From NCBI GenBank assembly GCA_002118135.1, contig BDIU01000171.1, positions 1 to 60,663 on the forward strand: a stretch of DNA of 60,663 nt, read 5' to 3'. Both the position numbers and the translations under genes were made by a program. The notes beneath the pieces were generated by a model. It made no database searches. It was not told the origin of the DNA and worked only from the letters and a program-made list of their open reading frames with translations. The stretch is from Trebouxia sp. TZW2008. Taxonomy: Eukaryota; Chlorophyta; Trebouxiophyceae; Trebouxiales; Trebouxiaceae. Shown in pieces: positions 1 through 11,487 of the stretch (positions are counted from its first letter, which is position 1; every line of letters starts with the position of its first letter).

Positions 1-255
1 CATCTATTCCATACAATGGCTGCCGAAATTCTAAAAAACGGCGTGTCTAACCTTTTTTTTCAAAAGCAGGTGTCCTCTTTCTCTTTTAAAGAAAGAAAAA
101 GCACCAATGCCTTTGCTTCTGCAGTTGCATGGACTTAGCTTTGCTGTGAGCTTTGACCTCCAGTCAGCCATATCTTGCAAAGTTGCAGCCTCTTATTTGG
201 GCAATTGGGAATTGGCCAAATGTGAGGCAGACTTTATGTCCCTTGGGGTGCCCAT

Positions 256-395
256 CAACTATTGCAGAAATTGAACCCCACAAAACACAAATGTATTTTC
301 CAACAGATGATCCAAGAAGCTTTCACCAACTACTGCAGAAATTGAATCCCACAAAACACATGCATACCTTCGAGCAGATGATCCAAGAAGATCTC
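256..395 (+). repeat. two-unit tandem duplication of a coding-like segment
   Basis: Two copies of a roughly 65-70 base unit lie side by side (256-319 and 327-390). Each reads QLLQKLNPTKH then a QMIQE motif in one frame, and the second copy runs on to a stop near 431. The copies differ by several substitutions. I do not recognise the peptide. The pattern matches the exon echoes elsewhere in the window, so this may be the 3' end of a gene starting outside it. The rest of positions 1-900 shows nothing else I can support. Confidence 0.5.
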
Positions 396-900
396 ATCAC
401 TATGCAGTTGGTTACTGTCGCTGGAAGGTAGTCCATCTTGGCCATTGCTGAAACAGACAAACATTCTGCATGTCAAGATGGCCCTTTCCCTAGCTAGCCT
501 GAATATTTCCTGGGCGCAAACATAGCGCCTTTCAGGTTTGGACAGTAGCGCATCAGTTCACTAAGTCAGGTAGCTCATTTCCACAAGTCACTTTTCCAGT
601 TCTACTCTTCAACTCACTTGGCAACCTGAGCACATGATACAAAACGGACGTCACATGGATGTGTGGTGCCGCCATCATTCAAAGTTTGCCCACCTTTTTG
701 CCAAAATGCCAACTGAAACCTACGCATGTATGCTTATCGTCTGTTTTGCTGAGACAGTACTTATAATCTTGCTCCAGCATCCCTTGCTGCTCAACAACAT
801 TGCTCCCAGCAACAAAGCGTTATACACAAGCTTTCCAAGAAATCACAGGCTACAAGTTACGATGCACATTTGTGATGAGTGTCTGCCAAAACAACTTGTG

Positions 901-1870
901 TCAAAATTCTTCAGGTGGGTAGCTTGGGTTGTACTGTCCTTCTTCATGCCCAATTGCAAAAATATCCTGCACGGCTTGCGGCAACAAAGCATCTAGAAGC
1001 TTCCAAGATCTGGGATGACTAGGACTTGCTTGGACAGAATCTACCAAATCTATCCGATCTTTTTTGCAGTGGTAGGTTCCATTCAGCGTGGGATTGCGCA
1101 AGCCATATCCATATCCATACCCATCGTTCTCCCAGTGCCACTTGAGTTTGTGGCCAGGGCAATCTATGTTGGCACAAAAGAACCTGTAGATATGAGTTTG
1201 CGTGGTGCCGCGGCCCGCATAGTGCGACTGGCACATTGCACGTCCACTCCTGGTTGACAACACACTCGTGACACGTGCCATGATCTTTTCTTCGTACCCT
1301 TGCTTTTGCTGTGCCATGGCTTTCATGATCAGTAAAACGAGCTCGTTGGGGAGATGTTGCAGCTGAGAGCTATCTGAAACAGCCAAGTAGTCATGTGCTA
1401 TCTTGTCCACACACTGTCTTTTGAGGCCGTCTAATGAAAGCTCGTGGGAAGCCAATAACCACTCAATTGTGGAAGCAGAGGTATTGAGCAAGGCTGCACC
1501 ACTGCTGCTGTTGATGAAATCTTTACAGTGCTGCAGGAGGCTCGGGCAGTTGAGCTGATCAGCTAGTTTGTAAACTCTCCATGCTATCTCAGCTAACTTG
1601 AAGCTGGGTACACCAGGCAGATACATGGCCCTCAACAGCGTAGCAACACTGGCAGCCGTGACATCCGGCAGACCTGTGTCTAGTGCTAGGGGACGCTGCC
1701 AACTGTATGGGCCTGTCGATCGGACCAGACCTTGAATCACCCGAGAGTGCATTGCCAACTGTTGAGTATGAGCAGGGAACCGTGTCTTCTCTGCCACAAT
1801 AAACGCGTCAGCCAGATCTGCAAAGCCCTCCGGACACTGCGCCAGGTGTTCTTCGTTCGTGGAACTGCTG
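901..1870 (-). CDS. BTB/POZ domain protein, main exon
   Basis: This long open exon on the minus strand encodes the core of a BTB/POZ domain, a protein-interaction fold often used in cullin-3 ubiquitin ligase adaptors. The start ADAFIVAEKTRFPAH, then HSRVIQGLV, matches the family pattern of a hydrophobic strand, F-x-A-H and a dimer helix. A helical BACK-like part follows (LADQLNCPSLLQHC, then IEWLLASHELSLDGLKRQ). The C-terminal third has scattered Cys/His and a GYGYGYG run and is unassigned. An ATG exists near 1797, but it falls inside the BTB fold. The open frame continues upstream to a likely acceptor near 1870, so the true start is probably in an upstream exon I could not place. It ends at a stop at 901. 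Family call good, gene boundaries weak. Confidence 0.7.
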
Positions 1871-3003
1871 CAAACAATGCAAGTTGATTTGCATGCACTT
1901 TACAGCAAGTTCAGATCAAGAACGACAGCAAAAGCGCTGCAGCGTCGGCTGAGCAGGGCGCACCAGTGGCCATGCGTTTGGTTCGTAGTCATGAGCTTGA
2001 CTGGCACAAACTTTAGGACAGAACTCTCGAGTAGCCACCTAGCACGCGAGAACGTGTCACTGCAATACGTTGCGCACGGCTTCTGCACGCCCAGACGTCC
2101 CTGTCCGACGTTGTTGCTGGCAGAGGCCGCAAGATCCTGTTCAGAAGTGTCCTGTGCCTGAAAAGACCTAAACCTGACAAGCGCAGTCCCTGCAAACTCT
2201 CGCAAAACAAGTGTAAATTCCGTTCAAGCAGCAAGATGTGAATTGTCGGGAACAGTTGCTGCTTCGGCGCACGTCTTATGCTCGCTGCACTTACTGCCAA
2301 ATGAACTTCCGCCCCGGAAGCTCGGTGTCTTGATAAGTCATCGATGAAGTTCTCGATGTAGTGTTCAATCAATAATTAATCAATCAATTAATTTTATTGT
2401 CCTTGGGACCCAACAGGGGGGTCAACAGACAACGTCAATAATGAATAAACGCAAAACAGACACCTAAACTAAAATAAGCATGCAATAAATCGTCTTGGCG
2501 TTCGTCAACAGAGCACCGAGATAGCTAGGGAGATGAAGGAAAGTGCTGCGACACCACTAACACATTACTACACCTTAATTGTCTTTGATGTTCTCAACAA
2601 AGCATCAAGGATATAATGAAGGAAGATGCTAGTGTTCCGACAACACTACTACCTTACCTAGTAATGAAAAGCTGCATTCAATCTGCTGACACCAATGCAT
2701 TAGTGGGACACGACCTAGCCAACAGTGTTCTGAAACCTCTAAAAGCAGGCACGTGACAGATAGGTTAGGCGTTTTGTTTGTTGATGTCCCGTGACGTAAA
2801 TCGCGAACGATCTACGCCTCAGCAAATGTGTCGAGGCCATTTGTTTGCTCAGTTGTACATCTACATAGTGTGGGCATTTAGACGCCATGCCAGTGTGACC
2901 TGCGTGTGATGCATAGATTTTCATTTTCATTTCAGACACGACACTCCTGCATGTTGATGACAGAATGCCTCACTGACCGCCTATTTTGGGCATAGCAAGG
3001 TTG
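1871..3003. other. no confident gene; intergenic with repeat tail
   Basis: The first exon or promoter of the BTB gene should lie here. Minus-strand frames of about 100 codons are open at 1900-2372 but resemble no family I know and overlap each other. Apart from the dispersed repeat tail at 2365-2432 nothing else is supported. Confidence 0.4.
2365..2432 (-). mobile_element. dispersed SINE/LINE-like 3' tail, copy 1
   Basis: On the minus strand this reads a conserved core, TGACCCCCCTGTTGGGTCCC, followed by a short A-rich stretch and an ATTGATTG-type tail. Related cores occur at 5548-5608, 9719-9764 and 43897-43941. A common core with a simple-repeat tail at scattered sites is typical of retroposon 3' ends. 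No coding part is seen. Confidence 0.55.
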
Positions 3004-3010
3004 ACGAATT

Positions 3011-5406
3011 CAGGGGGTATTCTGAGAAGCATCCTAATCCCATTTAGCCTAGTGCACAGCGCTCTGAACGCGTTTAGCCGTCTGGCAAATAGCAACAAAA
3101 AAAGTGTGATTAGCATCGATTTTGCACTGAAAAAATCCGCCTAATCCTGTGCAGTTTTGCTAATCCAAAATGCATGGATTAGACATGCGTGCATGGATTA
3201 GACATGCGTGCATGGATTAGACATGCGTGCATGGATTAGCCTTGGGCTAAAGGGATTGGCTTGCTTGGATTAGCACAGCTGATAGTGGATTAGTTGAAAT
3301 GAAATAAATTACATAATGATGAATTTGCATTACATTTTGTTCAAAGCAGCATGCCCGGCTGCAATTGAGGCTGCAATGACAGCTAGACATGTGTATGACA
3401 GTATCCCTGACACCAGGTCTTCTTATGAGCTGCAGCTGACCCCAAGAGACATCAAATATACAAAGCACACTCTATCTGCTGCAGCTTGAACATATCAGCC
3501 TAACAATATCAGGCATCAAAGCACTGCAGCATCTCTGCCTGTGACTTCCAGCTGCCTCATCAGACTGACCAGACCAACCCTCAATCACTGCATTGTCAGT
3601 GCTGCTTTGATCAACAGATGCCTGGTTAAGGCTGCACCATCAGACAGAATGTTGGGGCTGCTGATTTCACCACCATGTTGCACAACAGCTGCTTCTGACA
3701 CTCCCTTGCCGGCTGGTGTAGCGCCTGCCTTGTCAGCAGCATCCTCGAAAAGCCCTGCATTGCAGACTTGTGCTGAGGGCCCAACAGCAAAGCCTGTCAA
3801 GTTCAAATGATGCAAGATGATGACACCCTCAAAGACCTGCATTGCATGCCTTTATAAAGGCCAAGTGTTGATTTGAGGGCAAAGAAATGAAGGCGCAAAA
3901 TGTTGTCATGCCCAATGATCACAATGGTCACAAATGTCGCTTGATTTTTGTGGCTGCAAGTGATGTGCCTAGTCAAACATATGTGCATGATCATAAGCCA
4001 GGTTGGTAAAAGCAATTAACAAGCAAGTAACACTTGATGCAACAGCCAACAGCAAATCCTGTCTGAACAGAGTGGCACCTTACTTGAAAATGATTTTGCC
4101 TGCACGTTCTTCACTTTGTCCTTCAGGGCCTTGTTGTCCATTGACACCAATTTAATGGCTGTGATAGAAGCTGCCTGTTGAGCAGCCCCATCTGCAGCAA
4201 GCCAACATGTGCTCAGGAGTGCATCAAACTTCTGCTGTGCACGACGCAACAAGGCAAAAGTGCTGCATGCCTTCTTGAAAGGCAAGTGTCGGTCAAATGG
4301 TAGGTTTCTGTCTATTATGCAGCAATCAGGAATTATTTGTCATCGCAATGGCAGCTTACCTTAGAGTCTATTGGCCTTCAGGTCAACTAGTACAGCCCTG
4401 GCACCACACGGACCATTTGTGCTGTTGTCCTATGCGCTTGCTTTTTTGATTTTGCTGTTGCCATTTGACAGCGGATGAATCACCTGTCACATACACAAGA
4501 GTCTGAGCCCTTGGATAAAGTGCCTGCTTTGTGAGAAAATGTGAGAGTGTGAATGTACAATTAACCATTAAGTTGCGCTAACCAAAGGCGCAATGCATCC
4601 AAATGGCCTCGGCAGCATACCTCATTGCTTGAAGTGCTTGATTAAAGTTGCTCAAGACACTACATTTGAGGAGGCTTGAAAAGCCTGAAAACAGTGGCCA
4701 CCCAGGCTTAGTGGAAAAGGACCATCACTTCAGCAACATGTTGCCACAACTGCACAGCTGCTGCGATAGATGAATCTCCAATATCAGCAATCAGCTTGTG
4801 CAACTGCCTCTGATTTAAGGCCTGGAGACCACTGCTAGCCATGTTCTTACCTGGCAGATGCTGATGCTCACCTGGAAACTTGACAGCTTGAAGTTGCTGC
4901 CAGCTTCTGCACACCTGGGCAGGAGACTCGTCAGGTCAAAGAAGCTGGTCGGAACGTCTGAACTGCTCCGTTGCGCACTTGAACGCGCTCAACTAGACTG
5001 GAGCTCACCAACTGACTGTGCTTGCGAGTTAGTTATGACTTGAGACAACAGCTCGTGCGAGTGTAAACGCATCTTTCGAAGTCGGGCCGAGGGTTGCCAC
5101 CACGGAAGTGCCGCATACTTTTGCGAGGGGCTACAATTGAGCGCAAGGCAGTCATTGTGAAGGGTGGCCAGTCTTGTTTCGCATCAGCTGTTGTCTGTTG
5201 TGAAGGTCAGAGTCAAATGTCAACAACAGGTCAGAGTCCTCGTATATTCCTGCTGTTTTAGCAATTTCACCCTCTAATCCCATTCAGCTGGATTATCAGA
5301 CCCACAAGGCATGCTAATCTGTATTGCATGCTAAGCGGTGAACTACATGCGCCAATCCGGATAAGATGGATTAGTTGGGCTTAGTGGCGACTAAGAACAC
5401 CCCCTG
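3011..5406. mobile_element. 2.4-kb DNA transposon with terminal inverted repeats
   Basis: The left end CAGGGGGTATTCT and the right end (inverted) CAGGGGGTGTTCT are near-identical. AATT flanks both ends and could be a 4-base target duplication. The match extends outward as ACGAATTC, so the exact boundary is uncertain. Many GGATTAG/CTAATCC motifs lie just inside both ends, as transposase-binding subterminal repeats do. Inside, minus-strand frames are open at 4083-4285 (LRRAQQKFDALLSTCWLAA and on), 4383-4568, 4708-4914 and 3585-3842. I recognise no transposase, and these may be captured or decayed exons. The ends resemble PIF/Harbinger (GGGGGTGTT) or hAT (CAGGG) termini; I cannot decide. Probably non-autonomous. 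Confidence 0.6.
3171..3239 (+). repeat. 19-bp minisatellite, about 3.5 copies
   Basis: The unit ATGGATTAGACATGCGTGC is repeated three times with no visible change, and a partial fourth runs into ATGGATTAGCC. It sits in the left subterminal part of the transposon at 3011-5406 and multiplies its GGATTAG motif. Confidence 0.85.
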
Positions 5407-6318
5407 AATTCGTTGTGTTTTACTGTAAAACTTTTAAACTTTAAAACTTTTACATGCAGTGAACCAGTAAGACATTTGATTTAGATTGCATAGTATCCCG
5501 AAGCCTGCCTGTTGGGTCTCTGAGGACGTCAAACTTCTTTATATTGCCATTGTCTGTATGACCCCCTGCTGGGTCCCTATGACAGTAAATGTATTGATTG
5601 ATTGATTAGTCAGCTGTGAGTCATGTCAGACAACGACTGCCGACAGCACTGCATAGTCAGCACTGTAATAGCAGATGGTCAGTGGTCAGATAGGCAAATA
5701 TATAGAGAGTGCAGATTAGCTACAGGCTCAAGCAGCTGTAGACACCGGCAAGCGAACACAGGTCTATACGAAATTTGAAGAAAGCTGCATTTCGATGCAG
5801 CTGCGCATGCATGCTTGCATGTGTTGCGATGCATATGCCATCTCACCAGCTATGTGTTAAAGCCTTTACAAAAGGCATGTGATACAGTCAGGAGAGATTT
5901 CCGTGCCAGACCTTGAGAGATGTCCATGAGCCTACGACAGAAATCTGCTACAGGCCGCGGCTGTTCGATCCGTCCAGGGTAACTTTCCAATGCATGCGTT
6001 ACAACTAGGCAAAGAAAACTCCTCCGCAGTGTGTTTCTGCAAAATTACAAGCTTCTTTGGGATTCACCTCCGCAAGGTGCGTATCAAGCCTCGGTTGCCT
6101 CATGCACAGAGTTGCTGAGGTCTGAATTTTTCTGTCGCACTGCAGATCTGCGTATGCATATGCATGCTGTGTATGGCCGTCGACATGTATCTGTATACCT
6201 GCTTGCATCGCCGTGCAACGGCATTTTTTTAGCTTCTCACAGGCTGGAATGGTCTTTGCTGACTTTGTTGTGTGTCTTGCAATTCAGCCACTACTTCTGC
6301 AAGACACACCCAACATCG
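5407..6318. other. no gene seen; repeat tail at 5548-5608
   Basis: Only short shadow frames are open here. The plus-strand repeat core at 5548-5608 (TGACCCCCTGCTGGGTCCC, then ATTGATTGATTGATT) is the second copy of the dispersed tail. A partial extra core, CCTGTTGGGTCT, lies just before it at about 5508. An acceptor-like pyrimidine run and CAG at about 6284 precede the ORF at 6319. Confidence 0.4.
5548..5608 (+). mobile_element. dispersed SINE/LINE-like 3' tail, copy 2
   Basis: The core TGTCTGTATGACCCCCTGCT is followed by GGGTCCCTATGACAGTAAAT and an ATTGATTG tail. It is the best preserved of the four copies and the one whose tail is a clean tetranucleotide repeat. Confidence 0.6.
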
Positions 6319-6516
6319 ATGTCGTCCAATCAGCCGGCGTCCGGGCCTTTCACGGTCTCTCCCATCTGCACGACGCACCACAAGTTTGGTATAACGCCAA
6401 CGTATTCGTGGCTCAACGGTTTCTCGTGCCCACTTGAGTACACCCGCTCTCACGAGGACTGCAACAACCCTGACTGCCCCAGCTCTAAAAACTACAAGGG
6501 CCCAAAGAAGGTGTGA
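6319..6516 (+). CDS. small hypothetical Cys-rich ORF
   Basis: An ATG opens 65 codons ending in TGA at 6516. The peptide has MSSNQPASGPF at its start, a C-x3-H-H pair, the block TYSWLNGFSCPLEY and the block CNNPDCPSSKNY, then ends YKGPKKV. Composition and codon use look coding, and the spacing of four Cys and three His suggests a small metal-binding fold. The frame is also open upstream to about 6031, so an upstream exon is possible. I do not recognise the family. Confidence 0.45.
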   Translation: MSSNQPASGPFTVSPICTTHHKFGITPTYSWLNGFSCPLEYTRSHEDCNNPDCPSSKNYKGPKKV

Positions 6517-7148
6517 CCGGGTGTACAGCTAACGAGCGGCGCTCATTGTGAGCATGGCATGTCAGCCTGGGTACGGGCCTTTGGGACATGTTGAGCCAAT
6601 TTGGCAAACACCATGGTGATCAGCGCCACTGACAGCCAGTTGATGTGGACTTGAAGTGTTGATCTAGTTGGCCTGAGGCAGCTTGCATGGACATGCTTCT
6701 CTTGCTACTGCTTTGACTCTTTTTGTTGCTGTAGATGATCACAATAAGCAATACAACTTGGTTTTGCCAAGTTTTTTTTTAAAGTTTGTGTGTACATGTG
6801 TCCATAAATTGTGTGCAGAAGACCAGTGTGAACGTATTTTGCATGTGTGTACAGTTTGTACACAGTGATGTACAGATTGTTCAAATCATACTGGTGCATT
6901 GGGCTTTAATCATTACACTTAAGCAGCTGGAGAGCATATACTGCTATTGGGCTTTGATGCATTGTATGCTGTTAGCTCTGTTGTGCACAAATGCTGTCAT
7001 CACCAGAACTTGACCTAGTGTCAGCAACCATGTCCGGGAAATACGAAACCAGACTTGCAGATTGCTCACATATTGTACAGCTGCTATCCCAAGCCTTCTA
7101 GCAATGCAAGCAAACAAGCTTTGTAGCAATGCAACCGCTTGACAGGCC
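6517..7148. other. intergenic, nothing supported
   Basis: Frames here are short and overlap on both strands. Several TGTACA and GTGTGTACA-like words cluster at 6785-6895. No gene or RNA is recognised. Confidence 0.4.
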
Positions 7149-10100
7149 TCAAGGCTTCACGAAACAGTTTGTGGCCAACAAAACGCCAGACATCGCATAA
7201 GGCGTAGAAGGGCCACTCGGTGCTGCATTCGCTGTTGCAGGCCCTGCCATTCTGGTGATTTCACCAAGCCATGAGCCTGTGTCCAGCGTACTCACAACAG
7301 ACGAAAAGCTAGTAACCAAAGCAGAAGCTGAGCCTCTGTGCGCAGCATCCCAACACCACTGAGAGTGTCTTGCGCTGAGCGCTGACAGAAGGCTGAGCTG
7401 GCATGTGCACAAGTCTGCATTGATCTTGTCTGCAAGCATGAGCAGCTGCAGCACATCTTCAGCTGCATATTGAAGCAGATCTTCAGCAATGGGACGCTCA
7501 GACCATAGCCTGGGGTTGCTGGCCATTTTATCTTGTACACCTGCAGCAAAATTGCCCGTAAGCCCTGCAAATGTTGAATGCACTGTCCAGCAAGAGTGTT
7601 GCGCGTGTGTTGCACAAGCCTTGTCTTGCCAGGCTGGCTTGTCCTGATGAGCGAAGACAAACAAAATATGTAGGGCAAGCAACTTCCATTATGCAGCAGT
7701 CTATCCGCAAAGTCATAACGTAAACGAGCAGACTCAGCAACGACCAGAACATCATGCAGCATATTGCGCAGCAACAAAGATAGTTGACAGCTGCAAGGGC
7801 AGGTTGCATGTACAGTGACTTCTCTTTGTAACGACTGCTTTGATTTTTAAGACAATTGCCCTGATATCAAATTGTCCTTACCCAGAGTTACCACTGCAGT
7901 CAGGATGCAGAGATTTTTTACCAATTGCATTGTCCTTGAACTGAGAATGTCCTTATATCGGGTGTCCTTACATAGAAATATTACTGTACCTTGCTTGGAT
8001 TTGTGGGCTGGCAAGTTGTGCAAAAGCAGAAGGTTGGCTAGCCCAATGCGCTGCTGCCAGTGCCCATATTGGCCCCAAGCCCCTTTCCAGAACTCTGCCA
8101 GCCCATGAGCAACCTGTGCAGCATGATGCTCTGGCTCCAGCTGTTGCAGTGATGTTTTGCATGTATAATACACAATGCTTGGATTTGTGGGGTGGCAATG
8201 GAGCAAAAGCAGAAGGTTGGCTAGCCCTATGCGTTGCTGTTGGTGTCTGCACTGATTCCAAGCCCCTTTCCAGAACTCTACCAGCCCATGAGCAACCTGT
8301 GCAGCATTGTAGTTGCAGTAGCCAATGAAGTGGTGAGTGGAGGAGCAAAAGCAGGTCATAATGGGGATATGAGAGCGGGGAAGGGGTCTTGATGGGTGGA
8401 CATTGCGCAAGGTAATTTAGTGTAAGCCGAGGTGGTTGCAGCCATCAACAGTGTATTTCAGCGGCATAAACTGCACAAGACTCTGCAGTTCTCAGCGTGG
8501 ATGAGGACATCATGCAACACTGATGGCAGGATACAGAGTACAGCATAAACAAACAAAACAGACTGCATTTGTCTACAATCAGCATTCTGCCTTGATGTGC
8601 CATTGTGCAGTACCCAGGTGGCATACACATTCTGCAGTTTGATGCCCATTTGATAGTACAAAGCAGTGAGTCCTGCCAGCAGTCATGCATGACCTTCACG
8701 GTGACGGGGTCCTCTGGCAAGGCCTTCAGCTCAACAGTAATGCCCAGTGAATGAGGTGCACAGTCCTTGCCTGTGTGTCATAAATGTTGCGCAGCTTGAT
8801 GCCCATCTGATAGTACAGGGCAGCTGAGTCCTGCCGGCAGTCATGCATGACTTTCACAATGGCAGGGTCCTCCAAAATGTTCTTCAGGTCAGCTGTGATG
8901 CGCAAGCCAGCTTGAAACACAGCAAACATGTAGCAGCTGCCTCCTGCCATCACCTGCATTTATGTTACTGCAATCAGTGCAAGCCTAAAACTTGACAGTG
9001 ATGCGCAAGCAGGCTTCAAACACATCCAACATGTAGAAGATGCGACCTGCCATCACCTGCAACCATGTCATTGAAATCAATGCAAGTGTAAGCCTCAGTG
9101 ATGATGCAAAAGCCAGCTTGAAACACATCAAACACGTAGCAGGTGCCTCCTGCCATCACTTGCAAGATATCAGCGATTGTCAATGCACAGCTGCTGATCC
9201 TGAGCCCGTCTAGCACACCTTTAGAATGAAGTGAGTGAATGAATGAATGGACAGCACAGTCATTTCAACATTACACCCAGTACCAGAAATGGAATTCAGG
9301 TCAAATAAGCTCTCTGCATGAGAACAGCACATTGTACTTATAGATACAGAGGTATATCATGGATCACGCACATGGCTGATGGGCTGAGGACCATCAGCTC
9401 TGCTTTGTTCCAAAGGCAATAGACGCTTGTAATCCGCCTAGTTTTCAGTCCCGACTATGAGGGATCTAGACAAGCACAGCAGATGTGACAAGCACTGACA
9501 GTATGCAGTGAGTCCCCTGCAGAAATGCAGAAAAGCGATGATGGTCAATCATAGACAGCGTATCCAGCTAGGCACCCACTCATGACTTGTGTTCTCTTGC
9601 TACACTGATTGCATCAGCCATCAAAATTTGTGCAACTCATCCATCAGCATCTCACACAGCTTGACGGCATGGGCACAGCAAGCTAGTCACATGCAGTAGA
9701 CTGATGTTGACTAGAGACTGACATTGCCTGTATGATCCCCTGCTGGGTCCCCTCAAACTGTAACCCATGCTGAGCGCTTGATCTGTCAATGAGCTTGTGG
9801 GGTGTTTTACCTGGACAGAACAGAGGTGATTATGACGAGACAGGCTGCAGCTGTCTGACAAAAACTCAACTTGAGTGTTTGTCAGACAGGCATGTCATCC
9901 ATGAATTGCTTTGCTAGTTGGCTTGCAAGCACAGCTTTGCTCTAATGACAAGCATGATCACAAGCACTACAGGCAGGTCTCAGAGCCTTACCAGACTCAG
10001 GCATGCTTAGAGTCCGTTGCATTTCTGTCTGATGTGCCAACTATGAATGCATTGTCTCAATTACCTGAACAAGACAGAGGCGCCCATGACGAGATAGGCT

Positions 10101-10210
10101 GCAGCCCTCACAGTCAACACCAATTCTGCCTGCTTTGCTGGCTGTCCTGTGTACATCCATGGCTAGTCCTGGCGTATTGACCATGACATATGGAGCCTGC
10201 ACATGTAATA
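7149..10210 (-). CDS. RNase D/EXD1-like DEDDy 3'-5' exonuclease, copy A
   Basis: This minus-strand multi-exon gene carries all three exonuclease motifs. ExoI is in the exon at about 10205-10066, with GRIGVDCEGCSLSRHGRLC giving D-x-E. ExoII is in the exon at about 8955-8768, with VMHDCRQDSAALYYQMGIKL. A middle exon at about 8118-7990 has RIGLANLLLLHNLPAHKSK. ExoIII is in the terminal exon 7540-7149, with RPIAEDLLQYAAEDVLQLL giving the Y-x3-D of DEDDy enzymes. EXD1/RNase D family members process or bind RNA. The N-terminal exons are not resolved; open minus frames at 10630-11487 may belong to it. Several exons are duplicated (separate entry), so the functional set is uncertain and parts may be pseudogenic. 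Confidence 0.65.
7990..9870 (-). repeat. duplicated exons within exonuclease copy A
   Basis: Degenerate second copies of exons lie in the introns of copy A. The VAHGLAEFWKGAWG exon at 8118-7990 has a twin at about 8305-8185 (VAHGLVEFWKGAWN). The ExoII exon has a damaged twin at about 8740-8610 (EDPVTVKVMHDCWQDS, then frameshifted). The VMAGGSCYMFAVFQAG block at 8955 recurs at about 9060-8995 and 9165-9090. The ExoI end recurs at about 9870-9813 (DSCSLSRHNHLCSVQ), lacking the D-x-E. Splice-like ends are often retained, so these are DNA-level duplications that include intron sequence. Confidence 0.75.
9719..9764 (+). mobile_element. dispersed SINE/LINE-like 3' tail, copy 3
   Basis: The core CCTGTATGATCCCCTGCTGG then GTCCC matches the copies at 5548 and 43897. 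The simple-repeat tail is lost. It lies in an intron of exonuclease copy A. Confidence 0.45.
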
Positions 10211-10629
10211 GCCGCGTCAGGGTATTCACTTGGCGCAACAGGCATTTCACAATTGTGGTTTGCAGTGGATTACCATACGCACTACTCAATACTCCATAAG
10301 CAATACGCCATTTAAGGTGATTGGGTGTATGAATCACTGAGATGCATTGCAGTGGAATCTGTGAAAACCACAGAACGTCAACAACAATACATAATACTCA
10401 GTACACAACACTTTGGAGTATCAATCACTAAAAATAAGAGTGTGATGATGCACAGCATGTTTGTTCTCAACACGCAATGCACATCTCAAGCAACGCATAG
10501 CCCACTAACAGATGAGGTTGAATGCACAACATCTATCATTGCTGCGCGTGCAGCTTTTGGGTGCTATCAAGGGACGCTCACTGACTCACGCAAATCATGT
10601 AGTTCAAAATACTGCCTTAACCAAGCTAA

Positions 10630-11487
10630 TCAAGAATGTGAGCCTTGTAGATGGACAGCACAAGACACGCATGTCAACAAGAACAGTGACAAGCTTACCG
10701 CAAATGCTGTGATAGGCATTGACATAGAACATGACGCTGGCTCTTGCTTGCAAAATTTGACGTGAATGTATGACTCCTTCTGAGCCTCATACCCGGTATC
10801 CCTAGGGTGCAGGCTCATGACATAAACGGACGGCAATATGTCTTTGACCCTGTGTCTCTGATTGTCTTGCGACAACAGAAGGTGCAGGTTTGTGATCATG
10901 AGGTATGAATCTGCCCTGACAGCTGTCAGCACTTTGAATAGTCGCTTATGTCTGTCTAAGGAGATCAAATCCATGAGTGAGCGTGACTCCTCAGGGAGGG
11001 CTCTTTTGATTGCTGTGCCCACTATGTGTGTTCAATCTGACAGGCTGTAGGAGGAAGCCTGAGGGGCATGCTGACCAGCCATAATCCAAGCAAATGGATG
11101 CTAACACCCTAGTAATGCGCTGAGAGTGCCCATTGTGGCACTTCTGCACAGCTTCGTAAAGTCTGCTGTAGCAGTCTTCTGTGCCACTCTGTGAAGCAGT
11201 AACCCACACAACTCATGGCAGTTGACCCAGCACATGGAAGATGTAAGAGCAATGACATTACATGTGAAAAATGCCGCAGTAGATGCTATGACACTAGGTG
11301 TTTGCCCAAGGCCCATGTAATTACTTTCATGACATATCTCAAGGGTCCGTTCCATGAAAGAAGCATACAGAATAAATGATGTGCACCAGCGTACGGTGCG
11401 AATGCAGACTTTTCGTGTCGCAGCGATATAAATGGATTTGCAAAGCGCAAGAAAGTGCAGACGCACCTGCATGCCTACGCATTCCAC
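10630..11487 (-). other. open minus-strand frames, possible N-terminal exons of copy A
   Basis: Frames at 11022-10630 (AIKRALPEESRSLMDLISLD, then RLFKVLTAVRADSYLMITNL) and 11209-10991 (YSRLYEAVQKCHNG) look protein-like but match no family I know. The latter faintly resembles RLLHAVNKSHGSEAVVRAV at 15045-14990, upstream of copy B, so the two genes may share an N-terminal region. The rest of 11488-12483 shows no supported gene. Confidence 0.25.

Noticed and set aside
6678..6898. GTGTGTACA-rich stretch as a regulatory or RNA element
   Set aside because: Only simple word clustering is visible. No conserved structure or gene context supports a function.
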